Source: Bilophila wadsworthia ATCC 49260 (GTDB taxonomy: Bacteria; Desulfobacterota; Desulfovibrionia; Desulfovibrionales; Desulfovibrionaceae). Taken from it: 21,263 bases of DNA. A program made the translations under genes and the position numbers. Below the pieces are notes generated by a model, which had not been told where the DNA came from, ran no database searches, and saw only the letters and a program-made list of their open reading frames with translations. Positions 7,683-14,400 of this stretch are shown here, one piece after another. Where the stretch lies: positions 1 through 21,263 of the forward strand of contig NZ_JNJP01000064.1 in assembly GCF_000701705.1 (NCBI RefSeq), given 5' to 3'. Every line of letters begins with the position of its first letter. The first letter of the stretch is position 1.

Positions 7683-7773
7683 CCCTTACGAACGTTTTAG
7701 GGAGGATAGGGGTGGGGTTTTGGGAGGGGCAGGAGCAGCTTTTCCAAAAGGTACTCCTGCCCCTCCCCCAAAA
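7683..7773. repeat. Dispersed hairpin element, copy B
   Basis: The copy has a head CCCTTACGAACGTTTTAG (7684-7701), a G-rich spacer and an imperfect hairpin: a 14-bp stem (7722-7735 with 7754-7767), a three-base mismatch, then CTTTT/AAAAG (7739-7743 with 7746-7750, loop CC). Its 3' edge is only about ten bases from the atpZ start, so the SD GGAA sits directly against the stem. It would be transcribed in the atp leader if the promoter lies upstream. Confidence 0.75.
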
Positions 7774-7782
7774 GGAACTCCA

Positions 7783-8043
7783 ATGACATCAAAAGAGAAC
7801 AAGCAGGGCCTGTTCGACTCGCTGGGGCGCGCCAGCGTCATGGGCCTGCACATGGTTTCGGGCATCATCGTCGGTTGCCTCCTCGGGTACTGGCTGGACA
7901 AATGGTTCGGAACCTATCCGTGGTGCGCCGGCGTGGGCCTTATCGTGGGCATCGGCGCGGGATTCCGCAATATCTGGCTGGACGCGCGCATATTGCTCCG
8001 CCAAGGGGAACAGGACGATGCAGGCAAAAAGCGGCAAAAATAA
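7783..8043 (+). CDS. atpZ: AtpZ/AtpI-family F0-associated membrane protein
   Basis: This is an 86-aa protein with two transmembrane helices (about residues 20-40 and 46-66), separated by a short YWLDKWFGTYPW turn and ending in a basic tail. The G-rich hairpin and the first position before atpI-atpB-atpE match the small AtpZ/'ATPase gene 1' family, which is thought to help cation handling or assembly of the F0 sector; the exact role is unsettled in the literature. The start at 7783 follows GGAAC. An upstream in-frame extension from 7720 would translate the hairpin repeat and is rejected. Its last 26 bases overlap atpI in another frame, implying coupled translation. Confidence 0.8.
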   Translation: MTSKENKQGLFDSLGRASVMGLHMVSGIIVGCLLGYWLDKWFGTYPWCAGVGLIVGIGAGFRNIWLDARILLRQGEQDDAGKKRQK

Positions 8044-8470
8044 CGGCCCGTTCCATTGGCTGGAGAAGAGGCTGTGGCGGAGCGGCGTGCAGGACCCCAC
8101 GATCCGGGAAATCCTGTGCTGGCAGATCAGCGTCATTGCCTTGTCCCTGCTTTTCGGCGCGGTGCTCTGGCCCTTTCACCCGGCGGGGGCGTGGATCTTC
8201 TGGTTTGGCTTCGGAGCGCTGCTCTCCGCATGGAATTTTTTTGCCTTAATAAAATTTGTTCCTAAAGTAATCTCGGCTGGTTGGAGCAAAAGCAGCCTTT
8301 TTGCCCTTCTCCTCCGCACGAACATGAGACTTTTATTTACCGGAATTTTGTTGTACATGGTTCTGGTATGGTTTAAGGGCTCTATCTCTGCGGTACTGTT
8401 GGGGCTTGCCGTGCTTCTCGTCGGGATGACCGCGGGAGGGCTGAAAAAGGCATTGAAAAAGCCGGTCTGA
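8018..8470 (+). CDS. atpI: ATP synthase subunit I
   Basis: This 150-aa protein has four predicted transmembrane segments (about 38-53, 57-78, 90-115 and 122-140) and charged ends, the usual plan of F-type ATP synthase subunit I. Subunit I is a non-stoichiometric factor proposed to assist c-ring assembly. The start ATG at 8018 lies inside atpZ (26-base overlap), and a 166-base gap separates the stop from atpB. Bases about 8228-8350 are strikingly AT-rich compared with neighbours, across the TM2-TM3 region. Similarity at residue level is weak in this family, so the call rests largely on topology and gene order. Confidence 0.75.
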   Translation: MQAKSGKNNGPFHWLEKRLWRSGVQDPTIREILCWQISVIALSLLFGAVLWPFHPAGAWIFWFGFGALLSAWNFFALIKFVPKVISAGWSKSSLFALLLRTNMRLLFTGILLYMVLVWFKGSISAVLLGLAVLLVGMTAGGLKKALKKPV

Positions 8471-8636
8471 CAGGCTACAGAGAGCCCGCGCAAGCCGCAT
8501 CTTTGTTTCATCAGGTTTCTACAGCCGATTATCGAACCGATTCCGGTCGGCATGAAAACAGGCGTGTTCGCCACTCTCGGGGACGCCTCTTTTCGGACGC
8601 ATCGTACGCGTAAATGACATTTGAAGGAGCGCACAC

Positions 8637-9338
8637 ATGGCAGGCGGACTTCCTGAGCCGATTCTCATCTCCGAACTGGTTCATCTGGATCATATCACCA
8701 TCGCTGGGCAGACGGTGGAATTCAGGCACGTCTTCTATACGTGGATGGCCATGCTCATCCTTTTTGTCGTCGGCTGGCTTGTGCGCCGCAATATTTCGTT
8801 GATCCCCGGCAAGATGCAGAACATCTTCGAGTCGATCATAGGCGGGCTTGAGGACTTCACCGTCACCAACATGGGCGAGGACGGACGCAAGGTTTTCCCC
8901 GTGCTCGGCGGCCTGTTCCTCTTCATCGCCGTACAGAACATACTCGGCCTCATCCCCGCCTGTGACGCCCCGACCGCCAACATCAACACCAACATCGGCA
9001 TGGCCCTGTTCGTGTTCCTGTACTACAACTATCAGGGCATCAAGCGCTGGCACGGCCACTACATCCACCACTTCATGGGCCCCATGCTCCCGCTGGCGCC
9101 GTTCATGATGATCCTTGAATTCATTTCGCACCTCGCCCGCCCGCTGTCGCTGACGCTCCGTCTTTTCGGCAACATCCGCGGCGAAGAAATCGTGCTCCTG
9201 CTCTTCTTCCTCATGGCGCCGCTCGTGAGCACGCTGCCCATCTACTTCCTGTTCCTGCTCGCCAAGGTATTGCAGGCCTTCATCTTCTACATGCTGGCCC
9301 TCATCTACCTCAAGGGAGCTATGGAACCGGCCCACTAA
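8637..9338 (+). CDS. atpB: F0F1 ATP synthase subunit a
   Basis: Subunit a forms the stator half-channels for ions against the c-ring. The 233-aa protein has at least five hydrophobic segments and the diagnostic SLTLRLFGNIRGEE helix, with the essential Arg at residue 175 (equivalent to E. coli Arg210) and the preceding EFISHLARP (161-169). The start at 8637 follows AAGGAG with normal spacing. The 166-base region before it (8471-8636) shows no gene; TTGTTT (8503-8508), 18 bases, GATTAT (8527-8532) is a weak internal promoter candidate. No F1 genes or b-subunit genes are adjacent, as known for Desulfovibrio, where the F1 operon lies elsewhere. Confidence 0.95.
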   Translation: MAGGLPEPILISELVHLDHITIAGQTVEFRHVFYTWMAMLILFVVGWLVRRNISLIPGKMQNIFESIIGGLEDFTVTNMGEDGRKVFPVLGGLFLFIAVQNILGLIPACDAPTANINTNIGMALFVFLYYNYQGIKRWHGHYIHHFMGPMLPLAPFMMILEFISHLARPLSLTLRLFGNIRGEEIVLLLFFLMAPLVSTLPIYFLFLLAKVLQAFIFYMLALIYLKGAMEPAH

Positions 9339-9361
9339 GGGGCCACACCTCTCGGGGGAAA

Positions 9362-9398
9362 TGGTCTTTTTGACCAACACAATACAACCGCTCAAGGA
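9362..9398 (+). promoter_or_regulatory. Small hairpin and strong SD before atpE
   Basis: TGGTC-TTTTT-GACCA (9362-9376) is a perfect 5-bp hairpin in the 69-base atpB-atpE gap. It is followed by an A/C-rich unstructured stretch and AAGGAG before the ATG at 9408. Such a leader suits the high translation that subunit c stoichiometry requires; this role is inferred. Confidence 0.35.
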
Positions 9399-9407
9399 GC
9401 AACATAC

Positions 9408-9743
9408 ATGCGCAAGATTCTTGTGACCCTGCTCAGCACCGTGGCCATGATGGGCATCGCCAGCCTCGCTTTCGCCGCCGACGGCGCTCCCGTGAAACTG
9501 GATTCCGCCTCTCTCGGCCTCGCCATCTTCGGCTGCGCCATCGGCATGGCCGTCGCCGCCGCCGGTTGCGGTATCGGTCAGGGCCTCGGTCTGAAGAGCG
9601 CCTGCGAAGGCATCGCCCGCAACCCTGACGCCGCCGGCAAGATTCAGGTCAGCCTTATCCTCGGCCTCGCCTTCGTGGAATCCCTGGCCATTTACTCCCT
9701 CGTGGTGAACCTGATCATCCTGTTCGCCAACCCCTTCATCTAA
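9408..9743 (+). CDS. atpE: F0F1 ATP synthase subunit c with signal-like N-terminus
   Basis: This is the c-ring monomer that carries the coupling ion. The 111-aa product is longer than the usual ~80 aa because of an N-terminal signal-like segment (MRKILVTLL..., likely cleavage after AFA, residue 23). The two-helix hairpin follows: helix 1 with repeated small residues and GCGIGQG (Q58), the polar loop ARNPDAAGK (70-78), and helix 2 with the ion-binding FVESLAIY (Glu91, Ser92, Tyr96). Gln in helix 1 plus Glu-Ser and Tyr in helix 2 correspond to the ligand set of Na+-binding c-rings such as Ilyobacter tartaricus (Gln32, Glu65, Ser66, Tyr70), although Leu replaces Thr67. It is last in the F0 operon and followed by two terminators. 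Confidence 0.95.
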   Translation: MRKILVTLLSTVAMMGIASLAFAADGAPVKLDSASLGLAIFGCAIGMAVAAAGCGIGQGLGLKSACEGIARNPDAAGKIQVSLILGLAFVESLAIYSLVVNLIILFANPFI

Positions 9744-9760
9744 ATAAGCAAGCGGCTTAT

Positions 9761-9790
9761 CCCCGGCGGGTCCTCGGCCCGCCGGGGTTT
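9761..9790 (+). terminator. Hairpin after atpE
   Basis: A perfect 10-bp stem CCCCGGCGGG/CCCGCCGGGG (9761-9770 with 9778-9787, seven-base loop) is followed by only TTT. It is the first of two tandem stems closing the atp operon. Confidence 0.6.
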
Positions 9791-9792
9791 CC

Positions 9793-9833
9793 GGGGAGGG
9801 ACCGGCAACGCCGTTCTCTCCCCCTGTTTTTTT
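9793..9833 (+). terminator. Intrinsic terminator between atpE and rex
   Basis: The stem GGGGAGGGA-C-CGGC pairs with GCCG-T-TCTCTCCCC (9793-9806 with 9810-9823; one G-U pair and one mismatch, loop AAC). CTG and seven T residues (9827-9833) follow. This is a classical Rho-independent terminator only 25 bases before the rex start codon. Confidence 0.8.
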
Positions 9834-9857
9834 CATCTTTAGCAATGCGATACCACT

Positions 9858-10508
9858 ATGCTCTCATTGAAAAGCGAACGTATTCCCAGAGCCACCATTC
9901 GTCGCCTTGCCGTGTACGTTCAAGTGCTCGAAAGTATGCAGCGCAACGGCGTGGAGGTCATCTCCTCCGGCCCGCTCGCTGAAGCGTGCGACGTGAACGC
10001 ATCTCAGGTGCGCAAGGACCTTGCCTATTTTGGCGAATTCGGTGTGCGTGGCGTAGGGTACAACGTAGCCAGCCTCATCGCCGCCATCAAAGCTTCCCTT
10101 GGCGTTGACCGCGAATGGCGCGCCGCGCTGATCGGGGTGGGCAACCTCGGCCGCGCGCTGCTGCACCATGCCGAATTCAAGGCCCGCGGCTTCAACATCG
10201 TGGGGGCCTTCGACTGCGATCCGTTCAAGATCGGCGAGCAGGTCTATGGGCTGGAAGTCACGTGTACGAGCGACCTGAAGTCCGCCGTGGACGCCAAGGG
10301 CATTGAAATCGGGATCATCACCACGCCGCCGGAACGCGCGCAGCGCGCGGCCGACCATCTGGTCGAAGCGGGCGTATGCGGTATCCTGAATTTCGCGGGG
10401 GCCCGGATCCACGTGCCTGAAAAGGTCGTCGTGGAGTATGTGGACTTCTTCCACTATCTCTACGCCCTTGCCTTCAGCATCACCGGCAGCGAACACCGCT
10501 CCAAGTAG
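9858..10508 (+). CDS. rex: Redox-sensing transcriptional repressor Rex
   Basis: Rex senses the NADH/NAD+ ratio and represses respiratory and fermentation genes when NADH is low. The 216-aa protein has an N-terminal winged helix (residues about 1-80; ERIPRATIRRL, recognition region ASQVRKDLAYFGEFGVRGVGY, no more than 60 codons in) and a Rossmann domain with GVGNLG (93-98), the acidic FDCDP strand end (118-122) and a C-terminal swapped helix. In D. vulgaris rex also sits beside the F0 genes, and ATP synthase genes are among its reported targets. No good SD precedes the ATG, which lies 25 bases after the atpE terminator, so expression probably depends on readthrough or a promoter inside the terminator region. 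No Rex operator was found by eye upstream of the atp genes. Confidence 0.95.
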   Translation: MLSLKSERIPRATIRRLAVYVQVLESMQRNGVEVISSGPLAEACDVNASQVRKDLAYFGEFGVRGVGYNVASLIAAIKASLGVDREWRAALIGVGNLGRALLHHAEFKARGFNIVGAFDCDPFKIGEQVYGLEVTCTSDLKSAVDAKGIEIGIITTPPERAQRAADHLVEAGVCGILNFAGARIHVPEKVVVEYVDFFHYLYALAFSITGSEHRSK

Positions 10509-10511
10509 TCC

Positions 10512-10537
10512 CGGAGAGGGGCAAACGCCCCGCTCCG
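10512..10537 (+). terminator. Stem-loop after rex
   Basis: CGGAG-A-GGGGC-AAAC-GCCCC-G-CTCCG is a 10-bp stem with one internal A/G mismatch, beginning four bases after the rex stop. There is no T-tract. Confidence 0.45.
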
Positions 10538-10561
10538 AACCGGCCCTGATACTGTACTGTC

Positions 10562-10608
10562 AGCCCCGCCGTTTTCGCGGATCGGGGGTCGGGGCTTTCG
10601 TCGTTTTT
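10562..10608 (+). terminator. Second stem-loop with T-tract, rex-truA gap
   Basis: AGCCCCG (10562-10568) pairs with CGGGGCT (10590-10596) around a 21-base loop, followed by TTCGTCGTTTTTT. It may end rex transcription, but the loop is long and truA begins at 10631. Confidence 0.45.
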
Positions 10609-10630
10609 TCGTCTTTCCCAAAGGTCTTCC

Positions 10631-11440
10631 ATGCCCCGCCTCAAGCTGACGATAGCCTACGTAGGCACCCAGTATCACGGCTGGCAGACGCAGGCCCGCA
10701 AAAACGCCTCCCCCCTGCCCACCATTCAGAACATCATTGAGGACGCCGTGGCTCACGTGCTCGGCGAGCGCGTCCATGTGCACGGTGCAGGACGGACCGA
10801 CGCGGGCGTTCACGCCGAAGCGCAGGTCGCTCACCTCGATGTCCCCGAATCGCGTGCCCGTATGGACTGGCAGCTGGCCCTCAATACGCTCCTGCCGCGC
10901 GACATACGCATTGCGGACGCCGTTCTTGTGCCCGACACGTTCCACGCACAGCACAGTGCCGTCCGCAAGACCTACGAATACCGCCTCTGGCTCTCCAAAC
11001 GCTACACGCCGCCGCAGCTCTTTCCTTTCGTCTGGGCCTGCGGCCCTGTGGATGTGGAGCGTATGGACGAGGGGAGCCGCTACCTCCTTGGCAAGCGGGA
11101 CTTCGCCAGCCTGAAAAACGCCGGGACGGATCTCCGCACAACGGTGCGTACCATCCTGTCCATCACCCGCACCCCCGAGGGCCCGCTCCCCGAAGGCTGC
11201 CTCGAACTGACCTGGCGCTTTGAAGCGGACGGCTTTCTCAAACAGATGGTCCGCAATACCATGGGGCTGCTCGTCGCTGTCGGGCGGGGCAAGCTGGAAC
11301 CGGCGGACATTCCCGGCATCCTCGACGCCTGCGATCGCCGGATAGCTCCCCTCACGGCTCCGGCCTGCGGTCTGACTATGAAAAAAGTATGGTATGACGA
11401 CATGTTCCCACTTGCTGCTTCCGGGCACGAAGGCGCTTGA
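10631..11440 (+). CDS. truA: tRNA pseudouridine(38-40) synthase TruA
   Basis: TruA isomerises uridines 38-40 in the anticodon stem of many tRNAs. The 269-aa length is typical. Motifs: LTIAYVGTQYHGWQ (6-19), the catalytic-loop GAGRTDAGVHA with Asp57, the KTYEYRLW strand, the GKRDFAS segment and the C-terminal FLKQMVRNTMGLLVAVGRGK signature. The ATG at 10631 sits after AAAGG with short spacing, directly before the conserved first strand. It lies 122 bases after rex and 55 bases before an unrecognised gene; no strong terminator follows it. Confidence 0.95.
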   Translation: MPRLKLTIAYVGTQYHGWQTQARKNASPLPTIQNIIEDAVAHVLGERVHVHGAGRTDAGVHAEAQVAHLDVPESRARMDWQLALNTLLPRDIRIADAVLVPDTFHAQHSAVRKTYEYRLWLSKRYTPPQLFPFVWACGPVDVERMDEGSRYLLGKRDFASLKNAGTDLRTTVRTILSITRTPEGPLPEGCLELTWRFEADGFLKQMVRNTMGLLVAVGRGKLEPADIPGILDACDRRIAPLTAPACGLTMKKVWYDDMFPLAASGHEGA

Positions 11441-11478
11441 ATATTAAGAGATTCTACGATAGCGTCTAGTCAATATTC
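11439..11478. repeat. AT-rich inverted repeat between truA and the 140-aa gene
   Basis: GAATATT (11439-11445) and AATATTC (11472-11478) are inverted around 26 bases. They form the most AT-rich patch of this neighbourhood, and AAGGAG of the next gene follows directly. It could be a promoter or operator region, but no well-spaced -35/-10 pair is evident. Confidence 0.25.
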
Positions 11479-11495
11479 TTCACAAGGAGCCGCGT

Positions 11496-11918
11496 ATGCC
11501 TCAGGTCGCAGCACGCATCAACGAGCAGCAGGAACGCTGGTTGAAGGACTACTTCCGCACAAAGAGTGCGGGGGCCGAATTCATTCTGCCGTGGGCGGTA
11601 GACACGTTTTTCCGCGCGATCACGACCATCAAAGGCACATTTACCGGACCGGAACTCAAAACCATTCTTGAAGCTCACCGTGATCAGCGTCTGCTCCCCG
11701 CGCATACCCGCCTCTCCTATCTTCTCCTGCGCGTTGCCGATCTGTGCGAGCAAACCGACTTCCATTCCCGTTACGGCGCGAGCCGCACCAGCCTTGAAGC
11801 CAAGCTGAAACGCCTGGACGACACCGAAGCCACGGCCCTTATGGTTTGGGCTTCGGCCTTCTGGGTAAGCCGCAATTGCTCGGCGGCGAACATGGATGAC
11901 TACATAGCTTCCTATTAA
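11496..11918 (+). CDS. Unrecognised 140-aa cytoplasmic protein
   Basis: I do not recognise a family. The predicted protein is soluble, mostly helical and without signal peptide or membrane span. It contains a Trp-rich N-terminal helix (RWLKDYF, FILPWAVDTFF), a central TGPELKTILEAHRDQRL segment resembling a generic helix-turn, and a C-terminal MVWASAFWVSRN stretch; its two Cys (about 84 and 130) are isolated. Coding reality is supported by AAGGAG with good spacing before ATG 11496, codon use like the neighbours, and a canonical terminator after the stop. The context (downstream of truA, own terminator) gives no clear functional hint. A lineage-restricted Desulfovibrionaceae protein is likely. 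Confidence 0.75.
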   Translation: MPQVAARINEQQERWLKDYFRTKSAGAEFILPWAVDTFFRAITTIKGTFTGPELKTILEAHRDQRLLPAHTRLSYLLLRVADLCEQTDFHSRYGASRTSLEAKLKRLDDTEATALMVWASAFWVSRNCSAANMDDYIASY

Positions 11919-11947
11919 GCCCTCCATGCCCGTTTCCCTGTCAGGAT

Positions 11948-11983
11948 ACGCCCCGCACGCTCGAAAGGCCGGGGCGTTTTTTA
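11948..11983 (+). terminator. Intrinsic terminator after the 140-aa gene
   Basis: ACGCCCCG (11948-11955) pairs with CGGGGCGT (11970-11977), 14-base loop, followed by an uninterrupted run of T residues to 11982. It is one of the two clearest terminators in the window. Confidence 0.85.
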
Positions 11984-11999
11984 TTGAGATCTTACTGGC

Positions 12000-12076
12000 G
12001 GGGGGAAGAGGAAATGTTCTGGAGAAAGGTTCCCCTTCCCTCACCACCCTCCACTCATCCCGCTTCAACGGTTTTT
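12000..12076. repeat. Dispersed hairpin element, copy C (degenerate, inverted)
   Basis: An imperfect hairpin runs from 12000 to about 12041, with left arm GGGGGAAGAGGAAATGTTCT, loop GG, and right arm AGAAAGGTTCCCCTTCCCT. The tail at 12042-12076, read on the minus strand (CCGTTGAAGCGGGATGAG), resembles the head-side spacer of copy A, so this copy is in the opposite orientation. Arms have diverged, unlike copy A. Confidence 0.55.
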
Positions 12077-12127
12077 GACTTTATGGGATCCCCTGTTTCA
12101 GTCGGAGGTATGCCCGGATTGACTCCA

Positions 12128-12156
12128 TTGATCGGAATAACCCGACGGGGTACACT
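12128..12156 (+). promoter_or_regulatory. Candidate sigma70 promoter of the oxidoreductase operon
   Basis: TTGATC (12128-12133), 17 bases, TACACT (12151-12156): four of six consensus positions in each box with ideal spacing. A start near 12163 would give a roughly 150-base leader containing the structured segment at 12183-12236. Confidence 0.4.
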
Positions 12157-12182
12157 GGGGAATCTCGAAAGAGCCTATCAAG

Positions 12183-12236
12183 GCGGCGTGGAGGAAAACG
12201 GATACGGGAAAATCTCCGTTGGCCAGCCTCCGCCGC
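12183..12236 (+). promoter_or_regulatory. Structured 5' leader of unknown class
   Basis: A long imperfect stem pairs GCGGCG-(TG)-GAGG (12183-12194) with CCTC-CGCCGC (12227-12236), enclosing a second stem AACGGA/TCCGTT (12197-12202 with 12215-12220). It lies 75 bases before the oxidoreductase start. It could be a cis-regulatory RNA responding to cofactor or substrate, or an mRNA-stability hairpin. I could not match it to the molybdenum-cofactor riboswitch or another known class. Confidence 0.4.
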
Positions 12237-12311
12237 TCAACATTTTGGGGACAGAGCAATGGAACCAACGCATTTTCTCCATTATTCCCTCTTTCCATTC
12301 AGGAACGCATC

Positions 12312-14381
12312 ATGAAGACAGTCTATAGCGTATGCGGCATGTGCGGGACACGGTGCCCGGTTGCCGTCGGAGTCGAAAACGGCGAAGCGGTCTGGATTCA
12401 GGGCAATCCCCACTCGGCCACGGGTTCGACATTGTGTCCTCGCGGCATCGCGGCGCTCGCGCTGGAAAAGGATTCCGAGCGCCCGCAGTCGCCCCTGATG
12501 CGCGTGGGGGCCCGCGGAGGGCACAAGTGGCGCGCCGTCCGCTGGGAAGAAGCGCTCGATGCCGTAGCCGGCAAGCTCCGCGCCATACGGGATCAATACG
12601 GCCCCGAAAGCGTCATGTTCTCGCACCGTGGCGGCCCGTTTACGGATCTCTACAAGGCCTTCGCACGCGGCCTCGGTACGCCTAATATCTACAGCCACAG
12701 CGTCACCTGCACCCGCAACGTGGATCAGGCCTGCGCATCCGTTTTGGGGCTGGATCGCGGACGCCTCGTCATTGACTACCGGGAGTCGAAACACATCGTG
12801 CTCCAGAGCCGCAACGCGCTGGAGGCCCTGAACCTTGCGGAAGTCGCGGGCATCACCGCAGCGCGGGCCAACGGCTGCAAGGTGACGGTCATGGACGTCC
12901 GCGCCACCGTCAGCGCCGCCAAAGCGGACACCTTTTTCTTCGTCCGCCCCGGCACCGATTACGCCATGAACCTTGCGGTGCTGCACGTGCTGATTTCGGA
13001 AAAGCTTTATGATCCCCATATGCTGCCGTATATCGACGGCTTCGGGGAACTGGAGGAGCGCGTCCGCCCCTGTACGCCGGAGTGGGCGGAAACCGAAACC
13101 GGGATCAAGGCCGACCGCATCGTCAGGCTGGCGCGTGAATTGGCTGAGGCCGCCCCCCGTGTCCTCTGGTACCCGGGCTGGTTCACGGCCCGGTATGCTG
13201 ACAGTTTCGTCACCGTGCGCAGCGCCTACCTCATCAACGCCCTGCTCGGCTCCATCGGCGCGCGCGGCGGTATGCCCATCAGCCTTTCCCCCAAGGAAAC
13301 GGGGAAACGGCTGCGGCCTCTCTCGGCGCTCTACCCCAATATCACCAAGCCGATGGCGGACAAGGCCGACTGGCAGCAGCCCGGCCTGCTCCACCGGGCC
13401 TTCGACGCCGCCGTGACCGGCGATCCGTATCCGGTCCGCGCCTATATCTCGATGCGCCACAACATCCTGTCTTCGCTGCCCGATCCGGATACGCTGCGCA
13501 GCAAGCTGGACAAGCTCGACCTTATCGTCGCCATCACCACCACGTGGTCGCCCACGGCGGACTATGCCGACATCGTGCTGCCGCTCTCCCCGGCCTTGTC
13601 CCGGGAAAGCATTCTGGCCTCCAAACTGGGGCTGAAGCCGCAGTTCTTCCGCCGCCAGCGCGCCGTGCAGCCGCGTTTCGACACGCGCGCCGACTGGGAG
13701 ATCCTGTGCGGCCTCGCCTCGCGCCTCGGGCTTGACAAACTCGCCTTCTCACGCATTGAGGATATATGGAACTACCAGCTTGAAGGTACGGGGCTCGGCA
13801 TAGAGGCGTTCGACGCAACCGGCTTTGTGCCGCTCGCGTCCGCTCCGCGCTGGAAAACCCTTGCGGAAACCACGTTGCCCACGCCTTCCGGCAAGATAGA
13901 GGCCCGCAGCCGCTTATGGGCCGCATCCGGGCACGACACCCTGCCGCCCTACACGGCACCGGAGCGGCCTGCCGCGCCCGACCAGTTCCGCGTCATTCCC
14001 GGCCGGGCGGCATTGCATACGCAGGCCAGCACGACGAACAACCCCCTGCTGTCCGAACTCGCGCCCACCAATACGTTATGGATCCACACGGAACGGGCCC
14101 AGGCCCTTGGCATTGCCGATGGCGACTGGGTTGAAGTGTGTACAGCCACAGGCCCCGTTGGCCGGTTACGCGCTAAGGTAACCACGGGCATCCACCCCGA
14201 GGCCGTCTTCATGCTGCACGGCTTTGGCAGGAAAACGCCTCAAGAAACGCGGGCCTTCGGCAAGGGCGTGGCCGACGAAGCCTGCATGAGCAGCGGGCTG
14301 GAGCATGAAGATCCGCTCGGCGGGGGGCTGGCCCTTCAAAAGCACTTCGTAACGATCCGAAAAGCCGAAGAAACGAACTGA
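12312..14381 (+). CDS. Cytoplasmic-type molybdopterin oxidoreductase, PhsA/PsrA-like
   Basis: This is the 689-aa catalytic subunit of the DMSO-reductase superfamily. The N-terminal [4Fe-4S] motif is CxxCxxxC plus a fourth Cys (C8, C11, C15, C42). SHSVTCTRNVDQA places Cys133 where the Mo/W ligand is expected. Later segments include the RPGTDYAMNLAVLH and TPEWAETETGI blocks, the SPTADYADIVLPL domain and the C-terminal dinucleotide-binding NPLLSELAPTNTLWIHTERA region. The closest recognisable style is thiosulfate/polysulfide reductase A, but the substrate cannot be assigned. The start at ATG 12312 leaves only seven residues before the first Cys, so there is no Tat signal and the enzyme should be cytoplasmic; the longer frame from TTG 12219 adds no hydrophobic segment. 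SD is AGGAA. The partner ferredoxin follows after 95 bases; no membrane-anchor C subunit is present. Confidence 0.85.
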   Translation: MKTVYSVCGMCGTRCPVAVGVENGEAVWIQGNPHSATGSTLCPRGIAALALEKDSERPQSPLMRVGARGGHKWRAVRWEEALDAVAGKLRAIRDQYGPESVMFSHRGGPFTDLYKAFARGLGTPNIYSHSVTCTRNVDQACASVLGLDRGRLVIDYRESKHIVLQSRNALEALNLAEVAGITAARANGCKVTVMDVRATVSAAKADTFFFVRPGTDYAMNLAVLHVLISEKLYDPHMLPYIDGFGELEERVRPCTPEWAETETGIKADRIVRLARELAEAAPRVLWYPGWFTARYADSFVTVRSAYLINALLGSIGARGGMPISLSPKETGKRLRPLSALYPNITKPMADKADWQQPGLLHRAFDAAVTGDPYPVRAYISMRHNILSSLPDPDTLRSKLDKLDLIVAITTTWSPTADYADIVLPLSPALSRESILASKLGLKPQFFRRQRAVQPRFDTRADWEILCGLASRLGLDKLAFSRIEDIWNYQLEGTGLGIEAFDATGFVPLASAPRWKTLAETTLPTPSGKIEARSRLWAASGHDTLPPYTAPERPAAPDQFRVIPGRAALHTQASTTNNPLLSELAPTNTLWIHTERAQALGIADGDWVEVCTATGPVGRLRAKVTTGIHPEAVFMLHGFGRKTPQETRAFGKGVADEACMSSGLEHEDPLGGGLALQKHFVTIRKAEETN

Positions 14382-14400
14382 ACCGGCCCTCAAGAATGGA

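Noticed and set aside
7647..7700. 17-codon frame before copy B
   Set aside because: It ends within the repeat head, has only a weak SD, and no sign of conservation can be assessed.
7720..7782. In-frame upstream extension of atpZ
   Set aside because: It would translate the hairpin element (Gly/Pro/Thr repeats); the ATG at 7783 has its own SD-like GGAA.
7471..9860. Rex operator upstream of atp or rex genes
   Set aside because: No TTGTGAA-N4-TTCACAA-like palindrome was found by eye; autoregulation or atp control by Rex is therefore not claimed from sequence.
12219..12311. N-terminal extension of the molybdoenzyme (RR pair) as a Tat signal
   Set aside because: It lacks a hydrophobic core and cleavage site, starts with TTG without an SD, and overlaps the structured leader.
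12060..12311. Molybdenum-cofactor riboswitch
   Set aside because: A structured leader is present, but I could not match the conserved core of that class; only a covariance-model search could decide.
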